A stretch of 64,000 nt of DNA from Mytilus trossulus (Eukaryota; Mollusca; Bivalvia; Mytilida; Mytilidae). A program made the position numbers and the translations under genes. Under the pieces are notes generated by a model that was given only the letters and a program-made list of their open reading frames with translations, was not told the origin of the DNA and did not search any database. Position 1 is the first letter of the stretch; each line of letters begins with the position of its first letter. This document shows positions 1 through 13,300 of this stretch, in pieces. The DNA is taken from the NCBI RefSeq assembly GCF_036588685.1, contig NC_086381.1, positions 49,041,431 through 49,105,430 on the forward strand, written 5' to 3'.

Positions 1-720
1 GCAAAGCATCCCGACAGTTAGGCGCATCCCGTAACATTCGGGGCAACTCAGCCGATTTTATGAAATCGAATGACAATCGTGGCTATGTCGTGACAGATTC
101 TGCTGTATCGGATCGAATTCCGAACAATGTCTTGTGTATTCTGGACGGTGTCCTGTGGAACGGGAATGATCTGGAGTAATTTTTCATAGCTGTTTTTCTG
201 CCGATTGAGTCCAGATTGCATCCAGATCTTGTCGATTGTGAACCGTTTTTTGCCGAAACCGTTCCGAAACAGACCCGTTATTAATACGAAATTCGTCAAT
301 GATACCCACGTCAAAGTCCCGACAATTACAGAATACAAAACGACTGAGACCAAACAAAGCCGTTTGCAATGGGATAGAGCGGACCGTGATAGGATTACGT
401 TCCGACAGTACCTGATTATCCCGAATATGACAACAGTTTTCGAACGGATAACTTCCGTCAGTTTCGGTTCACTGTCTGGTCACTGTCTGATATCTGTCGG
501 ATAACATTCGGTAGAGTCGGGACGCAGTCGTGACGGAATCGGTCGAATTTTACCTGGCGAAAAATACAAATCGGATTAGAAGTGGATTCAGAACGGGATT
601 ATCGGGACAAATTCGCTTAGAAACGGTTCAATGTCGACGCTTCCTGAACACTATCTGATTGTTGTCGTGATCAAATCGGGAATGGTCCTGTCAAAGAAGG
701 TAGTAAAAATCGTGAATGTG
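1..720. other. CpG- and 'tccgaca/tcggga'-rich block, unknown
   Basis: This stretch is visibly richer in CG dinucleotides than the rest of the window, with recurring 'cccgacagtt', 'tgtcggata', 'acattcgg' and 'atcgggac' strings on both strands. Open frames on each strand are short and resemble no protein. It probably is the edge of a mobile element or a regulatory block that continues to the left. Confidence 0.4.
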
Positions 721-904
721 TGACCCCAGCTTAATACCAATATAAAACATTATCATACATCATAAGATAAGTACAAAAATAGAAATAAAAATTTGTGTCT
801 AAGTACGAATATCGGTATTCTACCACAACTGAATTATTGGACACTTTTAATTAAAGACTTATTCTAAAAATTCATACAAAATTGAGAAATACAGCTTTTA
901 CAAT

Positions 905-3800
905 ACACACTGGTGGTAAGCGGATGGTCGTAACGTAATGTTACGAAGGTTACGACCATACGAAAGTGGGAGACAACTCTCTTCTGATTTTCGTGTAGAA
1001 AAAGGTGTATTTGAGCCAAACCGCTTACCGTCAGTGCATTGATATTATAACAAAATTTGATGCATTAAAACATTTCAATTTTCGTAAATAATCATTAAAA
1101 AATTCGAGCAGGATGGTCGTAACTTTTTTTAGACTGATTAAGGCAAATCAATAGTTTTAAACGTGTCTTTTTATATAAATATATTATATGATATATATAT
1201 GATTTTTTTTTACATACGACGCATAATATAGCAATTTTAACACTTACCAATTCAAAATTTTAAGAAGTTTTCAAATGAGTTTTTTGGGAGAATTTTGATG
1301 AAAGTTTGATTTAAAATTCCAAAAAATGTTTTGGACCGAATAAGGCAAGTCAAGAGTTGTAAACGTGTCTTGTATAATAAGAATACATTATATTATATAC
1401 TATATATTTGGGAAGTTGTTTTCACCAAATAACAAAATCTAAATTGGGTGAAGAGGGGGTACCTGTAAAGTGCGAAACGGTAGAAAATTGGAACGAATCG
1501 AACGAAACAATACAAAAAGAACAGTCATTGTAACTTAGAATATATATTTTTTTTTAATTAACCAAGAGGTAAATAGTGGTAAGTGGTTAAATTCATTAAC
1601 AATGTAAATTTCTCATAAGTGGAAAAATAATTTTAAAACAATAAACACAGCTCTTGTTCATTCTCAGTTAGGAATAAAAAAAGCACAAAATGTCAAATCA
1701 TTATTAATTGCAAAATAAATGATTTTTAGAGAAGTTTTTTTTTTAACAAATTGGACATCACATGAAATAACAGTATCCTGTTTTTCTTCTTCATTATATT
1801 TTGCATCAATTGGAAAAATAATTAAGAAAAAAAAACTATTTGAGGATTTACCTACTTAAAATTGATACATTAAATCGGAATAGCATCAGCAATAAATCAA
1901 AATAAGCTACAAATATTGATAAGTTATGGATGTCGTTATCGAAGCTATACCATGATTGCGAATTTGCAGGTCCGTACGTGAATTAAAGAACATAAAACTG
2001 TACGCGTTTTTTTAGCCTGGATTTTTAGAAGAAGTATTGTCGTTTGATAAAAACAAGCTGATTATAAGGTGCACAGTTATGTCCAAGGACAAAGTTCATG
2101 TATGATTATTACCCGTGATTATAGCAAATTCTGGATATGCCTATTGGTACCATGCCATATTTCCTTCGCTAAAATTATGCATACATCCCAAAGAGCAAAT
2201 AACACGGATGATTAATAGCATAGCCGTGTTTTAAGCAACATGTACAAGCAGGTCATAAATTAATTTGTTGAATGAAATCAAATCGGTAACTACTGATGGG
2301 TGATGTAGAAGATCCACAGCAGTTTTGAGCGAGATTTTGTTGGCATGGGTTGTAATACTTAATCCAGGGGGTCGTATTTAACATTTTGTTGGTTTCGAAC
2401 GTAGGAGGTTGTTGATATTTATTGTATACTGCTATCCGCTATACACACTGAATTTAAAAATTGATTTAAACACTTAAGTCCACGTATGCGTAGCTTCTAG
2501 CCAGGATAATATATAAAAAATTGAACTGTATGCTTCATCTCAGCGTGCTGGTCTTTTAATGCTGAATCATTCATACAATATTAACATATAAAATACACAT
2601 TATTTCAACCGGCATATGTTTGTGATAGTTGCTGCCGTAGATTTAGTTCGACCTTGTAATATCATCGTGGCTACGCGCCTGTCTACAAACCAGTATTTAA
2701 TCCTACTCTTAAGTTCAGCACGTGTAGCAGTGTAAAAGATATATCAACACACAATGTTCATTGCGACACCATGGATTCAATCGATAAAAAAATAAAGCAC
2801 GTTATAAATTCTAGGACTCCGAAGTGCATTTGTGGATTTAATTTGATCATGAACGACCAAAAGCCAAATATGTGAAGACCAATGGTTTATTAGAACTACA
2901 ATAGCTGATTAAAAGTTAAAGATGATAGTTTACGATTGTACGTTCAATAACTTCAGCTGCCGACATGATTGTAGATAACAAACAGTCGTTAATAAGAAAA
3001 AAAATCTAAAATCAAATAAGAGGGAATACAAGTGTAATTAACAATTTTATGCCTAAACGTACATTAATCCCGCTGCAAATGTTTGCACCTGTCGTAAGTC
3101 AGGAATCTGATGTACAGTAGTTGTCGTTTGTTTATGTAATATATACGTGTTTCTCGTTTTTCGTTTTGTTTATATAGATTAGACCGTTGGTTTTCCCGTT
3201 TGAATGGTTTTACTTTAGTAATTTTGGGGCCCTTTATAGCTTGTTGTTCGGTGTGAGCCAAGGCTCCGTGTTGAAGACCATACTTTAACCTATAATGGTT
3301 TACTTTTTAAATTGTTATTTGGATGGAGAGTTGTCTCATTGGCACTCACACCACATCTTCCTATATCTATTAAAAAAAATTACATGCTATTTGGCTGAAT
3401 GCATGTTCATTTGTATTCACTGTGACTACTAAATGATGGGCATTTGGAATACATCAGAACTGTGTATGTTTAATCATTCTTTACCTTAATTTCTGCATAC
3501 CATTATTAGAGTAAGAGATTATATTGTTCGTAGCAAACCATATATAACATTTCAGTTTTTTTACTTTTACTTTTACTTTGAAATACTTTAATAAAAGTTA
3601 ATCTAGAAACTAGAGTTACGGTCATCTTGTGTCGGTTACGACCATCATCCAAAATACTATAGTTGATTTAACAACCATCACACATTTAAATTTACGACTA
3701 ACATGCTCGAATTTTTGAATGACTATTTTACGAAAATTGGCATGATTTTACGTATCAATTTTGGTTTCAATATCATCTTTTCTTTTTAAGTTTTGAGTTT
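905..3800. repeat. AT-rich intron segment bounded by degenerate inverted repeats with 'ggatggtcgtaac' motif
   Basis: 'ggatggtcgtaac' occurs at about 922 and 1113, and its complement 'gttacgaccatcatcc' at about 3637. The stretch 1076-1125 (ttttcgtaaataatcatt...ttcgagcaggatgg) is the inverted match of about 3690-3740. A perfect 11-bp-arm hairpin lies at 924-959. No exon is visible between; a common dispersed repeat sits inside at 3055-3365. Confidence 0.45.
3055..3365. repeat. Mussel dispersed repeat (ends 'tggcactcacaccacatctt')
   Basis: Contains 'tgtcgtaagtcaggaatctg', 'gttgtcgtttgtttatgtaat', 'ggccctttatagcttg' and 'gttgtctcattggcactcac', the hallmarks of a very abundant mussel repeat. Another full copy lies at 48105-48510 and reverse or partial copies at 11045-11850, 48685-48960, 51290-51360, 58320-58400 and 58850-58905. 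Confidence 0.85.
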
Positions 3801-4201
3801 GGGTCAACCTGGTTTAAATCAGATTAATGGGTTTCAATTTCACTTACAACACAATTTCCAGTATTGTTACTATTTCAAATAAACAAAAACTTGTTCTTAT
3901 CACTTATACTAAAAAAGTATTTATATTAAGTGTTCTCTTGGAACTATCTTGTATCGACTTATTTCGAGTTCCAAATTGTGGTAATTTTTACAAATATATA
4001 GTATAATTTATACAATTGTTTTCGTTATCAAATTATGTAATAAAGGATATAGTTAACGTGATTATATGTGAAATTAGACACCTACATAAAATCCCGAGTG
4101 GAGGAGTTGGTGAATGAAGCAATTTATGTTGAGAAGGATTTCAATATAATATTCTCTCACTCTGTCTCGTTTTTTAATTTCTCTTTTTACTTTTTTCTTA
4201 G

Positions 4202-4362
4202 ATTTGCGTAATGATAAAACTGCTTTGAGCGAAGTTAATAGAAGGAAACAGATACCTGTACAGCAAATTGATATAGAAAAGCTTTGTAAAAAACATAATT
4301 TACAATACTTTGAAACTTCTGCGTTAACAGGAAATGGGATAGAAACATGTTTGTTTGCAGCT
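4202..4362 (+). CDS. Exon: C-terminal part of a Rho-family-like GTPase domain
   Basis: The acceptor is 'tttttcttag' and the donor is 'gtgagt'. Entry is phase 1 (split Asp codon) and exit is phase 0. The 54 residues begin DLRNDK, pass through a charged stretch where Rho proteins carry their insert helix, then read IPVQ...EKLCKKHNLQYFETSALTGNG. The order DLR-x-DK, a K/R-rich insert, P-V, then Y-x-E/(T)-(C/T)SALT is the Rho/Rac layout between G4 and G5; in Rac-type proteins the G4 motif is (T/N)KxDLRDD and G5 is ECSALT. The G1 to G4 exons are not in the window. There is no CAAX tail; the reading continues into the next exon. A Rab-like domain is the alternative, but the insert favours Rho. Confidence 0.7.
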
Positions 4363-7300
4363 GTGAGTATTCTAATACAAATCCGACGTTATTATTCAGT
4401 AGTTAGAATATGTTGCATTTTTATCTGACGATATCGGGATACTGGTATTTAGACAAAGCTTAACCGGGATTTGTGATATTATATAATTGTGAAAAAACGT
4501 CAAAATGTTTAGGCTTTAGATAAATTTAGAATTAAGAAAGATATCGCAAGCTCTTAAGGTGTATTGTGTCATATACTACTAGAGGTTTAAAATGTTTAAC
4601 AGCCCTATTATCATTATATCAATGTGTAAACACGTTAATCATAACCTTTGAACATCAATAAGTTCGTGCATTTTTCCGAGAAGGTTTAAAAAATAATCAA
4701 ACAGATATATTTCACTGTGGGTATGCATTCATTAGCTGTAACTATTCTATAGCTTTACAACCATTGGTTATATTGATTATTCAGAATCGTCATTTAAGGC
4801 GGGGTACGATTTCTGTATAAATGAAGTCTGTTGATGTGTCATTCGTATGCAAGAGTAACATGCCTTTGTACTATGATCAATTCTAAAAGGTCAATGTGTT
4901 GATTGTCTGCCTTGAAAAGGGTTATAATTTCATCTATACATAAAACTTGTTACTAAATCTATGAATTTACTAGATCTTAGTATAATGAAGTCTGTTGATG
5001 TGTCATTCGTATGCAAGAGTAACATGCCTTTGTACTATGATCAATTCTAAAAGGTCAATGTGTTGATTGTCTGCCTTGAAAAGGGTTATAATTTCATCTA
5101 TACATAAAACTTGTTACTAAATCTATGAATTTACTAGATCTTAGTATTTTTTATTGGTTTATTGAAAACATTTATGTATACCTCAGGGGCGGATCCAGTC
5201 ATTTTTAACCCAGCCCAACCCAGGACAAAGGAGGGTTCCAATTTATGTCCCAATTCAAATGCATTGATCAGCCAAAAGAGTAGGTCCCCCAACCCCCATC
5301 CCCTGACTTTTAACCAACATAAAGAACAATTTCATTGTCTCATCAATAATATTTTGTTATTTTCGATCGTGCAAGGCCGTCATACATGTGCAAGGTGAAA
5401 TCTACCCTCATCCTCATAGTTTTTTAGTGTGATGAGACACGTTACTCTGAAATCACAGATAGGCTATCTGCTTCCAAGTAATCATGAAATTGCTCTCTTT
5501 TAAACCCGTATACTGGTAACAATTTAAAAAAAGTTTTCTTTCTCTTTAAATTTGAGGTACAACATGCCGGTAAATAACGTATGTTTAATTCTCCTGTCAA
5601 GAATAAGCTATTTCTGGTTGTGGTATGCAAAATATACCGTAAATTTGGTTATTCTGAATGTAGTTTTTTTTATTAAATGCCTAAAATGAAAGTGCTAAAA
5701 TAAAACAGACGAAAATAAAGCAAACACTAAATATATAATCACCGAAATCGCGTACCTGTGAGATAATATCTGAAAACCGCCGAAAAAATATATTATCTCC
5801 CCATATTTGACAGAATTTTGGGAAAATTTACCACAGTTATCTTACATTAATCACAGAGAAGGTCTAGCAAACAATTTTTAATTTCAGCTTAATTTATTCA
5901 AATATAAGAACTTTGTTAACTAAATCTACTATTTTTATTAAATATTATGAATTTTTATGACCACAGATAAACATTTTTGTATATGTTAAATATTGATTCG
6001 ATCTTCTTTGTATTAAAATAGAATAATAGTTATACTTTCTACAGGCGTACCAGAAAGTTTTGAATATCATGCAAATAATTTGAATTAAAGTTCAACTTGC
6101 ATATGTTGCAATATTGTATTTAAATGTTTGATTTATAAACAGTGATATGATTAACCATCCTTGGTATTATTACTGTGACTAAACAACATAAAAAAACTAC
6201 AATTGTTTTCATTACATGTAATGCTTAACAGGTTTCAATTTGTTTTGTGTTGAAAAAGTGTTCATTACATGTAATGCTTAACAGGTTTTAATTTGTTTTA
6301 TGTTGAAAAAGTGGAAAAGTTACAAAAGGGTATTCAAACGCATTATTCGAAAACAAACTGAGAACGCCATGTCAAACATCACCACTTTGAATGATTGGTT
6401 TGATACCTTCCTGGTAACCCTCTATCAATGACATCATGAAATATTCCTATTCATGTGGTTCACGTTGTTAGTGATAAAATATGCAATGTTTTATATTACT
6501 TATCATGAAAAACAAAATAACTCTAAAAAAAACACGCTATTAATGTCTACAAATCAAAACACTATCCTGATGAAACATATCTGAAATATAGTCATTTTTA
6601 CATGAACTGACTTATTGTATATAGACGAATATAGAGTTTAAAAATACATATTATGTGTTGTGTATTGCTTCTCTGTTTGTTGTGTCGTTAAGACACTACA
6701 CACTTTCCGTTGTTGTCCCACCAGTGGTGAAAGTCGAAATAAGCTAAACATCCATAAAGATGATAATCCGGCGGTTGCATCGTATTTGTATATAACTCTA
6801 CATTTCAGTTGTTGGAAGACCTGGATCCTTTTTATACTGTATACATATGCCTTATGTTACGAAGTTTCCGTCTAGCATATATATTCTTGACCACTTTCTT
6901 ATATGGTTCAGCGACTGCTGTAAAACATCATTGTATTAGTAGAAATAGGATATTAACATTTGGTCTATGGAATCCTTGCAAAGTCTACATGACAGAGTTA
7001 ACCCGACCTCGACCTCATTTTATGGATAAAATTCAAGGTTCTATTTACGTGACTTTGTCGTCCGTTATTCTTATTTTGTAAGCATAACATTTAATACGGT
7101 TACATATAATATATTAGGTGTATGAAATGATTGTAAGGAATACAGGTCAAAATGACAGATTTAAATTTAACTTGGCCTTATTGCTATGGTTCATGGGAAA
7201 AGGAACAATTTTTCTGGGAATTTTTGTTTCTCTATTGTTCTCTGTTACTATCAGCATAATGCCAACTATATTTTGTGTACGTAATAGGTATTATCTGAAC

Positions 7301-10300
7301 ATGATCTCATTTTCATTGTTTATTGTTATTGTCAAGTTTTCGCATTTCAATCTGCTTCTACAATCAATAAGTTAGCGATTTTTTGTGTACGAATTTATTG
7401 CAATGTGCATATGTTGGTCTTGCAGGCTTCATTTGATCTTTAACTAATTTACATAGATCATCAATAATGTCAATTTTATGTGATATTTGTAACTTGAAAA
7501 AATTCAGCGTCCGATTGTACAAACTCCGATTTACAATATGTTATCAAAAATAGTGACAATCTCGTAGAAATCTCTAAACAATTGTAATAATAATTTCAGC
7601 CCTATATAGTTAGTAGCCTTAACATGAAAAAAATGAGGCCAATCGAATACTAGTATATGGCGACATGATCATTCAGTACAAAACAAAATTATCATAGAAA
7701 GTAGCCTAACTGTCGTATAACATGTTTTACATACTCTACACTGTCTTATTAAATGTGTTACACACTTTATCAAAGACTTATAAATTTCAAAAATAATAAG
7801 AATATGATAATTCCTAAATGCATCAGTGTTAACACACTTCAGGTATCGGCTGGTTTGGCCTACCATCAAAGGAAGAAGAGGATTCCCGTCGATTTAAGGA
7901 GGAACGGACTTAAAGATGGTAAGACTCATCATAATTAATTTTCTAAAATAATTTATCTAATTATAATATCAAATCACAGCTCTTAAAATTGAATGTCTTC
8001 GTCTTCCCTCGAAACACACAGGGCCAACATATTATATAAGTCGTTGGTAACGAAGATTTTATAAACTTAATACTAGTAGTAAGTTAAGATAAAACTACTG
8101 ATGCACGTTTTCAAAGTAAAAGCACAAAAATTTGCAATCTGAGGAAAAAAGTCCAAAAGGAAAGTCTCAAATCAAATGGCAATTCAACGGTCAAACGAAT
8201 GGATAACAACTGTAATATTCCTGACTACTTGGTACATGCGTTTTTTAATGTAGAATATGTTGGACTAAACCTGGTTTAAAGCTTGCGAAACATCTCACTA
8301 GAAAGACATTCGCATCAAATTCCATTATATTGACAACGATATGTGAACAAAACAAATTAACAGAAAAAAAACAAATATGTCACAAAGTAGCGCAAAAAGG
8401 TAAATAGACTAGGCATATTAGCAAAGATTAAAGACATGAAAACACAAATTTACCATAGCACAACAACATAATGACGGAATGTATAAGATAGAGAGCCACG
8501 TCATATATGTATCAAAGAAAAATGCACATATATAGACACAGCACATTAGCAAAAAAGAAAGACATGAATGTTTTACAAACGCAAAAATACGGGATGTATA
8601 AGTACAGAGCTAGTTCATATCTATCACAGAAACATATAAAAGTATATAGACAAAGCCCATTAGCAAAAGCGAAGGCAAGAATACGAGAATTATCATAAAC
8701 CAATAACACAAAGACGGGATGTATAAGTACAAAGTCATGTTAAACGGATTTCATTGAAAACAGACCAAAACGTAAACAAAGTAAAATTCATAAAGACAAA
8801 TAAAATAATACTACACTACGTTATTGAGATATTAAACAACGTCAGAACCAAGAAAGACCACCCAATTCTGAATATATAGACATTTAAGGGAAAAGGTAGT
8901 TGTACAATTTCCCGGCTTTATGTTTGTCTTTTGAATACCAAGGGCAAGTGAAGGACGACCATTTTGGAGCGCTGCGTTTAAATGTAATGGTATGATTTTT
9001 TTCTAGAACGTGTAACTGCAGAGTGTTTATTTACAATACAATTTTTTTAAAGTCAGGGACATATTTTCTTGAAAAGTAATCGGGAAGACTTCAATATTTT
9101 CATAAAATTTGAGGTAAAATAATGGTGTTGTTTGATACTATAAACACGCTCCGTTGGAATAATGATAATTTATAGTCATCATCTTGTGAAAGTTTCATTG
9201 AAATTAGTAAGGACATAAAGGTTCATTGCAAAAACAATTATCCCCTAACTCAAAACTATTAATACGTATAGTTCAATTTACATCAATAAACAATAAACCA
9301 ATCGATTGTATACCTTAAATACAATTTAAAAAAAGCTCCGGTCCTGCACACAAAATCACTTATCAAGGAGCCGTTTTTCGGCCATGTTGTGAGGATAAAA
9401 CATATACAAGTATAAAAACATGTTCAAGGAATCAAACATCTAATCTATCATGAACCTATTCAGTATGCACTGCATTGAAATAACTGATACTACAAATAAA
9501 GTATGGTATTTAAGATAACTTAATGTTTGCCCAAAGATTTGAGTCAGTTTAGAAATAAACTTCGTAGACATCCGCTTTAATATTTTTAAAATCCAATGCT
9601 TTACATTTGTAAAATTCGATTCTAACTCATTAAATATACGGTTGGACCTATATACAGATAAATGCGCTGCTTTTTGCCTCTAGGAACCAATGATATCCTT
9701 GCTGTCAACCAAATGATAGCACAGCAACACCTAAAGAAGTTGATGTATCACTAGTATTTATTTTAAATTACGTACCTGAAGCAAAAATTCTAAGCAGGAA
9801 TAAAAACATAAAGTCAAACTTCAGAGCAAAAATAAGAGTATTCTACTCAAAAGGCTTATAATAAAAACCTTTTGTGACTAAACCAAGCTAAACATATCAA
9901 TTCGTCTATTCAAGAATTCATACGTGTACACTTTTTGGGTTACGCTTAAATAGTGACGGTAACGTTTTATACAATACATGACAAACGTGCGCCATATTTG
10001 GCGTAATCGATACAGATATAAACTAAAATAAAACGTACGTCAAATACTCAATGACATTTAATATACTAAACATTATACATGTATATAACTTGTGATATCT
10101 TATACAAATCTCAAAACACATTAGTTACAATATTTAATTACTGACGAATAAACAGTGCACACATTGACAACACCATACATGAAAAAAAAAACTTCCAGGG
10201 TAAAAACATCAACAAATTGATCTTGATGTTTAATATTTCATATTGATGAAGAAACGCTTTCATCGTACCACGTGATCTTAAAGTATTTTGCGCACAGCAC

Positions 10301-13300
10301 ATATAGTAGGGTGCCCAGTATCGAAAAAGACGTCTAGTTTACGAGTTTAAGTTAACGGAGAACATACGGCTAAATTTAGATGCAAACTGTTGAAAAATTA
10401 TTACATTTTCCAATCACGAATGTCGTCGTATGCTGCCGTGGTCACGTTTTTCAAAATTTCGTTGTTTCTTATGGTACCCAAAGAAACTGTACAGTACAGG
10501 TAATCTTCAACACAAAAAATAAATATATTCCTCTTTGTTTTATTTGTTCAAATTGTACTTATCATTTAGCTTAAATATCAAATTATTCATATAAAGAAAG
10601 CTAAAAAATATTTATATAATTTAAGTATAAGTATTTCATGATTTCAGTAGGTCTATTTTTAAAGCTGAAATTAACAACATTTTCAACGAAAGCAGTTGTA
10701 TTACGTGTTACTATCACGGGATTTTTATTCGGATTGAAGCAATAAGACAGGGTTCACATTTGCGCCAAATATCTTTTAGGCCACACCAATTTAATTTCTT
10801 GTTCTACGGATTTTTGGACTCCAAAAATTGGGGCAAGCGAGCGATTTGAAAATTTTAATTAAAAAATATTTAATTTGCAAATTTTTGAGGCGAAGCTTAA
10901 AAAGTAAAGGCGAGCGATTATATATTTTTTTTGTAAACATAAAATAGTAGGTTTTGACTATATTAAAACTTGATTTATCACTTGTACCTTGATATTTCTT
11001 AAATTTATGAAGTATTTTTCCATGTTCAACAAGAAATAATTGAATAATTAAATCTGGTCTATGTATGTGTGACTGACAATGAGACAATTCTCCATCCAAG
11101 CCATAATCAGGTTCAGAACAACCCCTTAATGTTATAATATCCCTTTTATGAGGGGTCAAAATATTAAAGTTATAATATATTTTTTTTGTAAAAACACTTA
11201 AAGTACAAAAGGGCTTATATTTTCCCAAAGAACAATAATATTTGGTATTAAATGGTCAAAACATGTCCAAGAATTATGTAATATTCCTGGACTTTAACCA
11301 TGTTAACACATTTACTTTAACAGTTTAATATTATTCAAAATAAGTGGACCCATCCCTCTTTTAGAAAAGTGTTTAAAATATAATGTATTTCTCCTCTTTT
11401 TGAGTAAAAAATTCTAAGTTGTCAAAGGTTTTGTATAGTAGCACTGTACAAATCCTTAGTATTTCTATTTTCTTTTCTACAACAGACTGAACAGACAGTA
11501 AACATGGTAAAATGACCCCTTCAAGGCCCTTGTCTGAGGGAGGGTTGGTCCCAACCTGATAATAACAAACATAGGTCAAAGTACGGCCTTTTACACAGTG
11601 CTTTGATCAAGACCAACCAGCAAGCTATAAGGGACCACAACTTAGTATTGTACACAATTCGAACAGGAAAACCTACGATCTAAATTATATTTCCAAACGG
11701 GAAAATACCAATGAACCACATCAACAAACGATAACTGCTGAACGACAGGTCTCTGAATCAACCAGGACAGGTGCACAAACCTGCAGCGGGTTTGACCGTC
11801 ACCATTCATTATAATTGCAGTTGAAGGCAAATCCTTCAGAAGTTCTTTGTTCTTTATTTTAACAACGAACTTTTTTTTTATAGGGAATATAAGTTAGGGG
11901 GAAAGAAACCAACGTTTTGTTCTGTACTGGTATTTCTATTTATATCGGAGCACTCCCGCGTGGAATAAATTGGTTTCATGCTGAAACAAATATTCTCGCA
12001 GATATTTACAGTGTTGTGGGGTGCTGATAGGTTTAAAATCGTAATATAAAGGCTAGACTGTGATTTTAAAAAACAAATGTTGAGATCTTTATATAATATT
12101 TACAAAAAAACCGGTGCGGGAAATGGACATGATTTCATTTCCGGATGCGGGAAGCGGGAATATAATAAAAATAAAAAGAATCTGTTTTGAAAAAAATAGG
12201 TGCGGGCGGGTCCGTCGAACAAGGAATCAAATTGGTGTGGCCTTATGTAATGTTAATCGATGCAAAGAAAATAGCAATTTAAAACATAAATTTAGTCCAA
12301 ATTTTTGCCTTGATTCAAACACGCATTACCTCGTGTCGTGAATCGTTTTGTAGTTCACACAACCAGGTCATTAATTAGGACAATTGTCACTCACTTCGTT
12401 TCTCATTTATGCTTGTTGTATTTATAGTTTTTATGTTTTGAATAGTCCAATAAATTTGAAGTTCGTTATTTTATTTGAGGAAATATTTTTTTTGTTGTTT
12501 TTTATAACTTTAATTGATTTATTGAAGTGATAGTTTTGTTATAATTGTAATACACAAATCAAATCCATCGGTCACGTTTCAGACCCGGAATATGGCTGAA
12601 GTTTTTTGTTTTATTTGAGGAATAAATTTTTGTTGGAAAACTTTAGTTGTTGTATTGAATTCATAGTTTTGTTATAATTGTAACATACAAATTAAATCCT
12701 TTGTTCACGTTTCAGACCCGGAATATGGTTGAAGTTCGTTGTTTTATTTGAGGAAAAAACACTTTAGTTGTTTTATTGAATTCATAGTTTTGTTATAATT
12801 GTATAATATGGCAAACAATCACAGTCCTGTTGAACTATGTCCATCAAGTCCGAAACGTAGTAGTAATGAAATACAATGGGATCAGTGTATTATATGTCAG
12901 GGTTCTGCTTCTGAAATGCTCATTAACATGCGAGGAATTAGCAAAAATAGCTTTATTGATGCTATGGGTGCACGGAAAGATCATGTATATTTTAGGATAT
13001 TGCATGGTGTTTTAGACGTAGATCATCTTCGTGCTGATAATTACAAAATATTATACCACCGTTCGTGCTATAAATCCTACACTAGCAGACACAACTGCAG
13101 TTATTTTAAAGCTGAATCGTCATTAGGTACGCCCGAGCAAACCCCTACAGCAGTTCAAACATATGTTCCAAACATGCAGGTTCAATCTATTTGCCAAGTT
13201 TTAAATTGGGATGTTGTTTTTTTTTGTGAAAAAAAAACATTCAAAAAAGACAGGAAGCTCCGCAAAGTAGAGTCAAATGACAGAAGAGATAATTAAAGAA

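Larger units (their letters stand above)
4440..5640. repeat. Duplicated intron block, copy 1 (copy 2 at 19140-19930)
   Basis: Long stretches align with 19140-19930 in the same orientation, for example 'atatcaatgtgtaaacacgtt', 'caaacagatatatttcact', 'gatcttagtattttttattgg' and 'gaaatcacagatag...ccaagtaatcatg', with many substitutions. Copy 1 additionally holds a 164-bp tandem duplication and a 'ggggcggatccagtcattttt' repeat insertion at about 5185-5310. Confidence 0.75.

Noticed and set aside
5162..5398. 78-codon frame with Pro/Ser-rich peptide
   Set aside because: It falls on a dispersed 'ggggcggatccag' repeat insertion.
6660..7375. Several short + strand frames, one hydrophobic (7118-7375)
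   Set aside because: No matching phase with neighbouring exons and no family resemblance; the hydrophobic look comes from T-rich codons. An AG before 6809 gives only about 10 residues before a weak donor.
10791..11228. 145-codon open frame on the - strand
   Set aside because: It lies wholly inside a TIR element and reads through a reverse copy of the common mussel repeat; codon content is that of AT-rich non-coding DNA.
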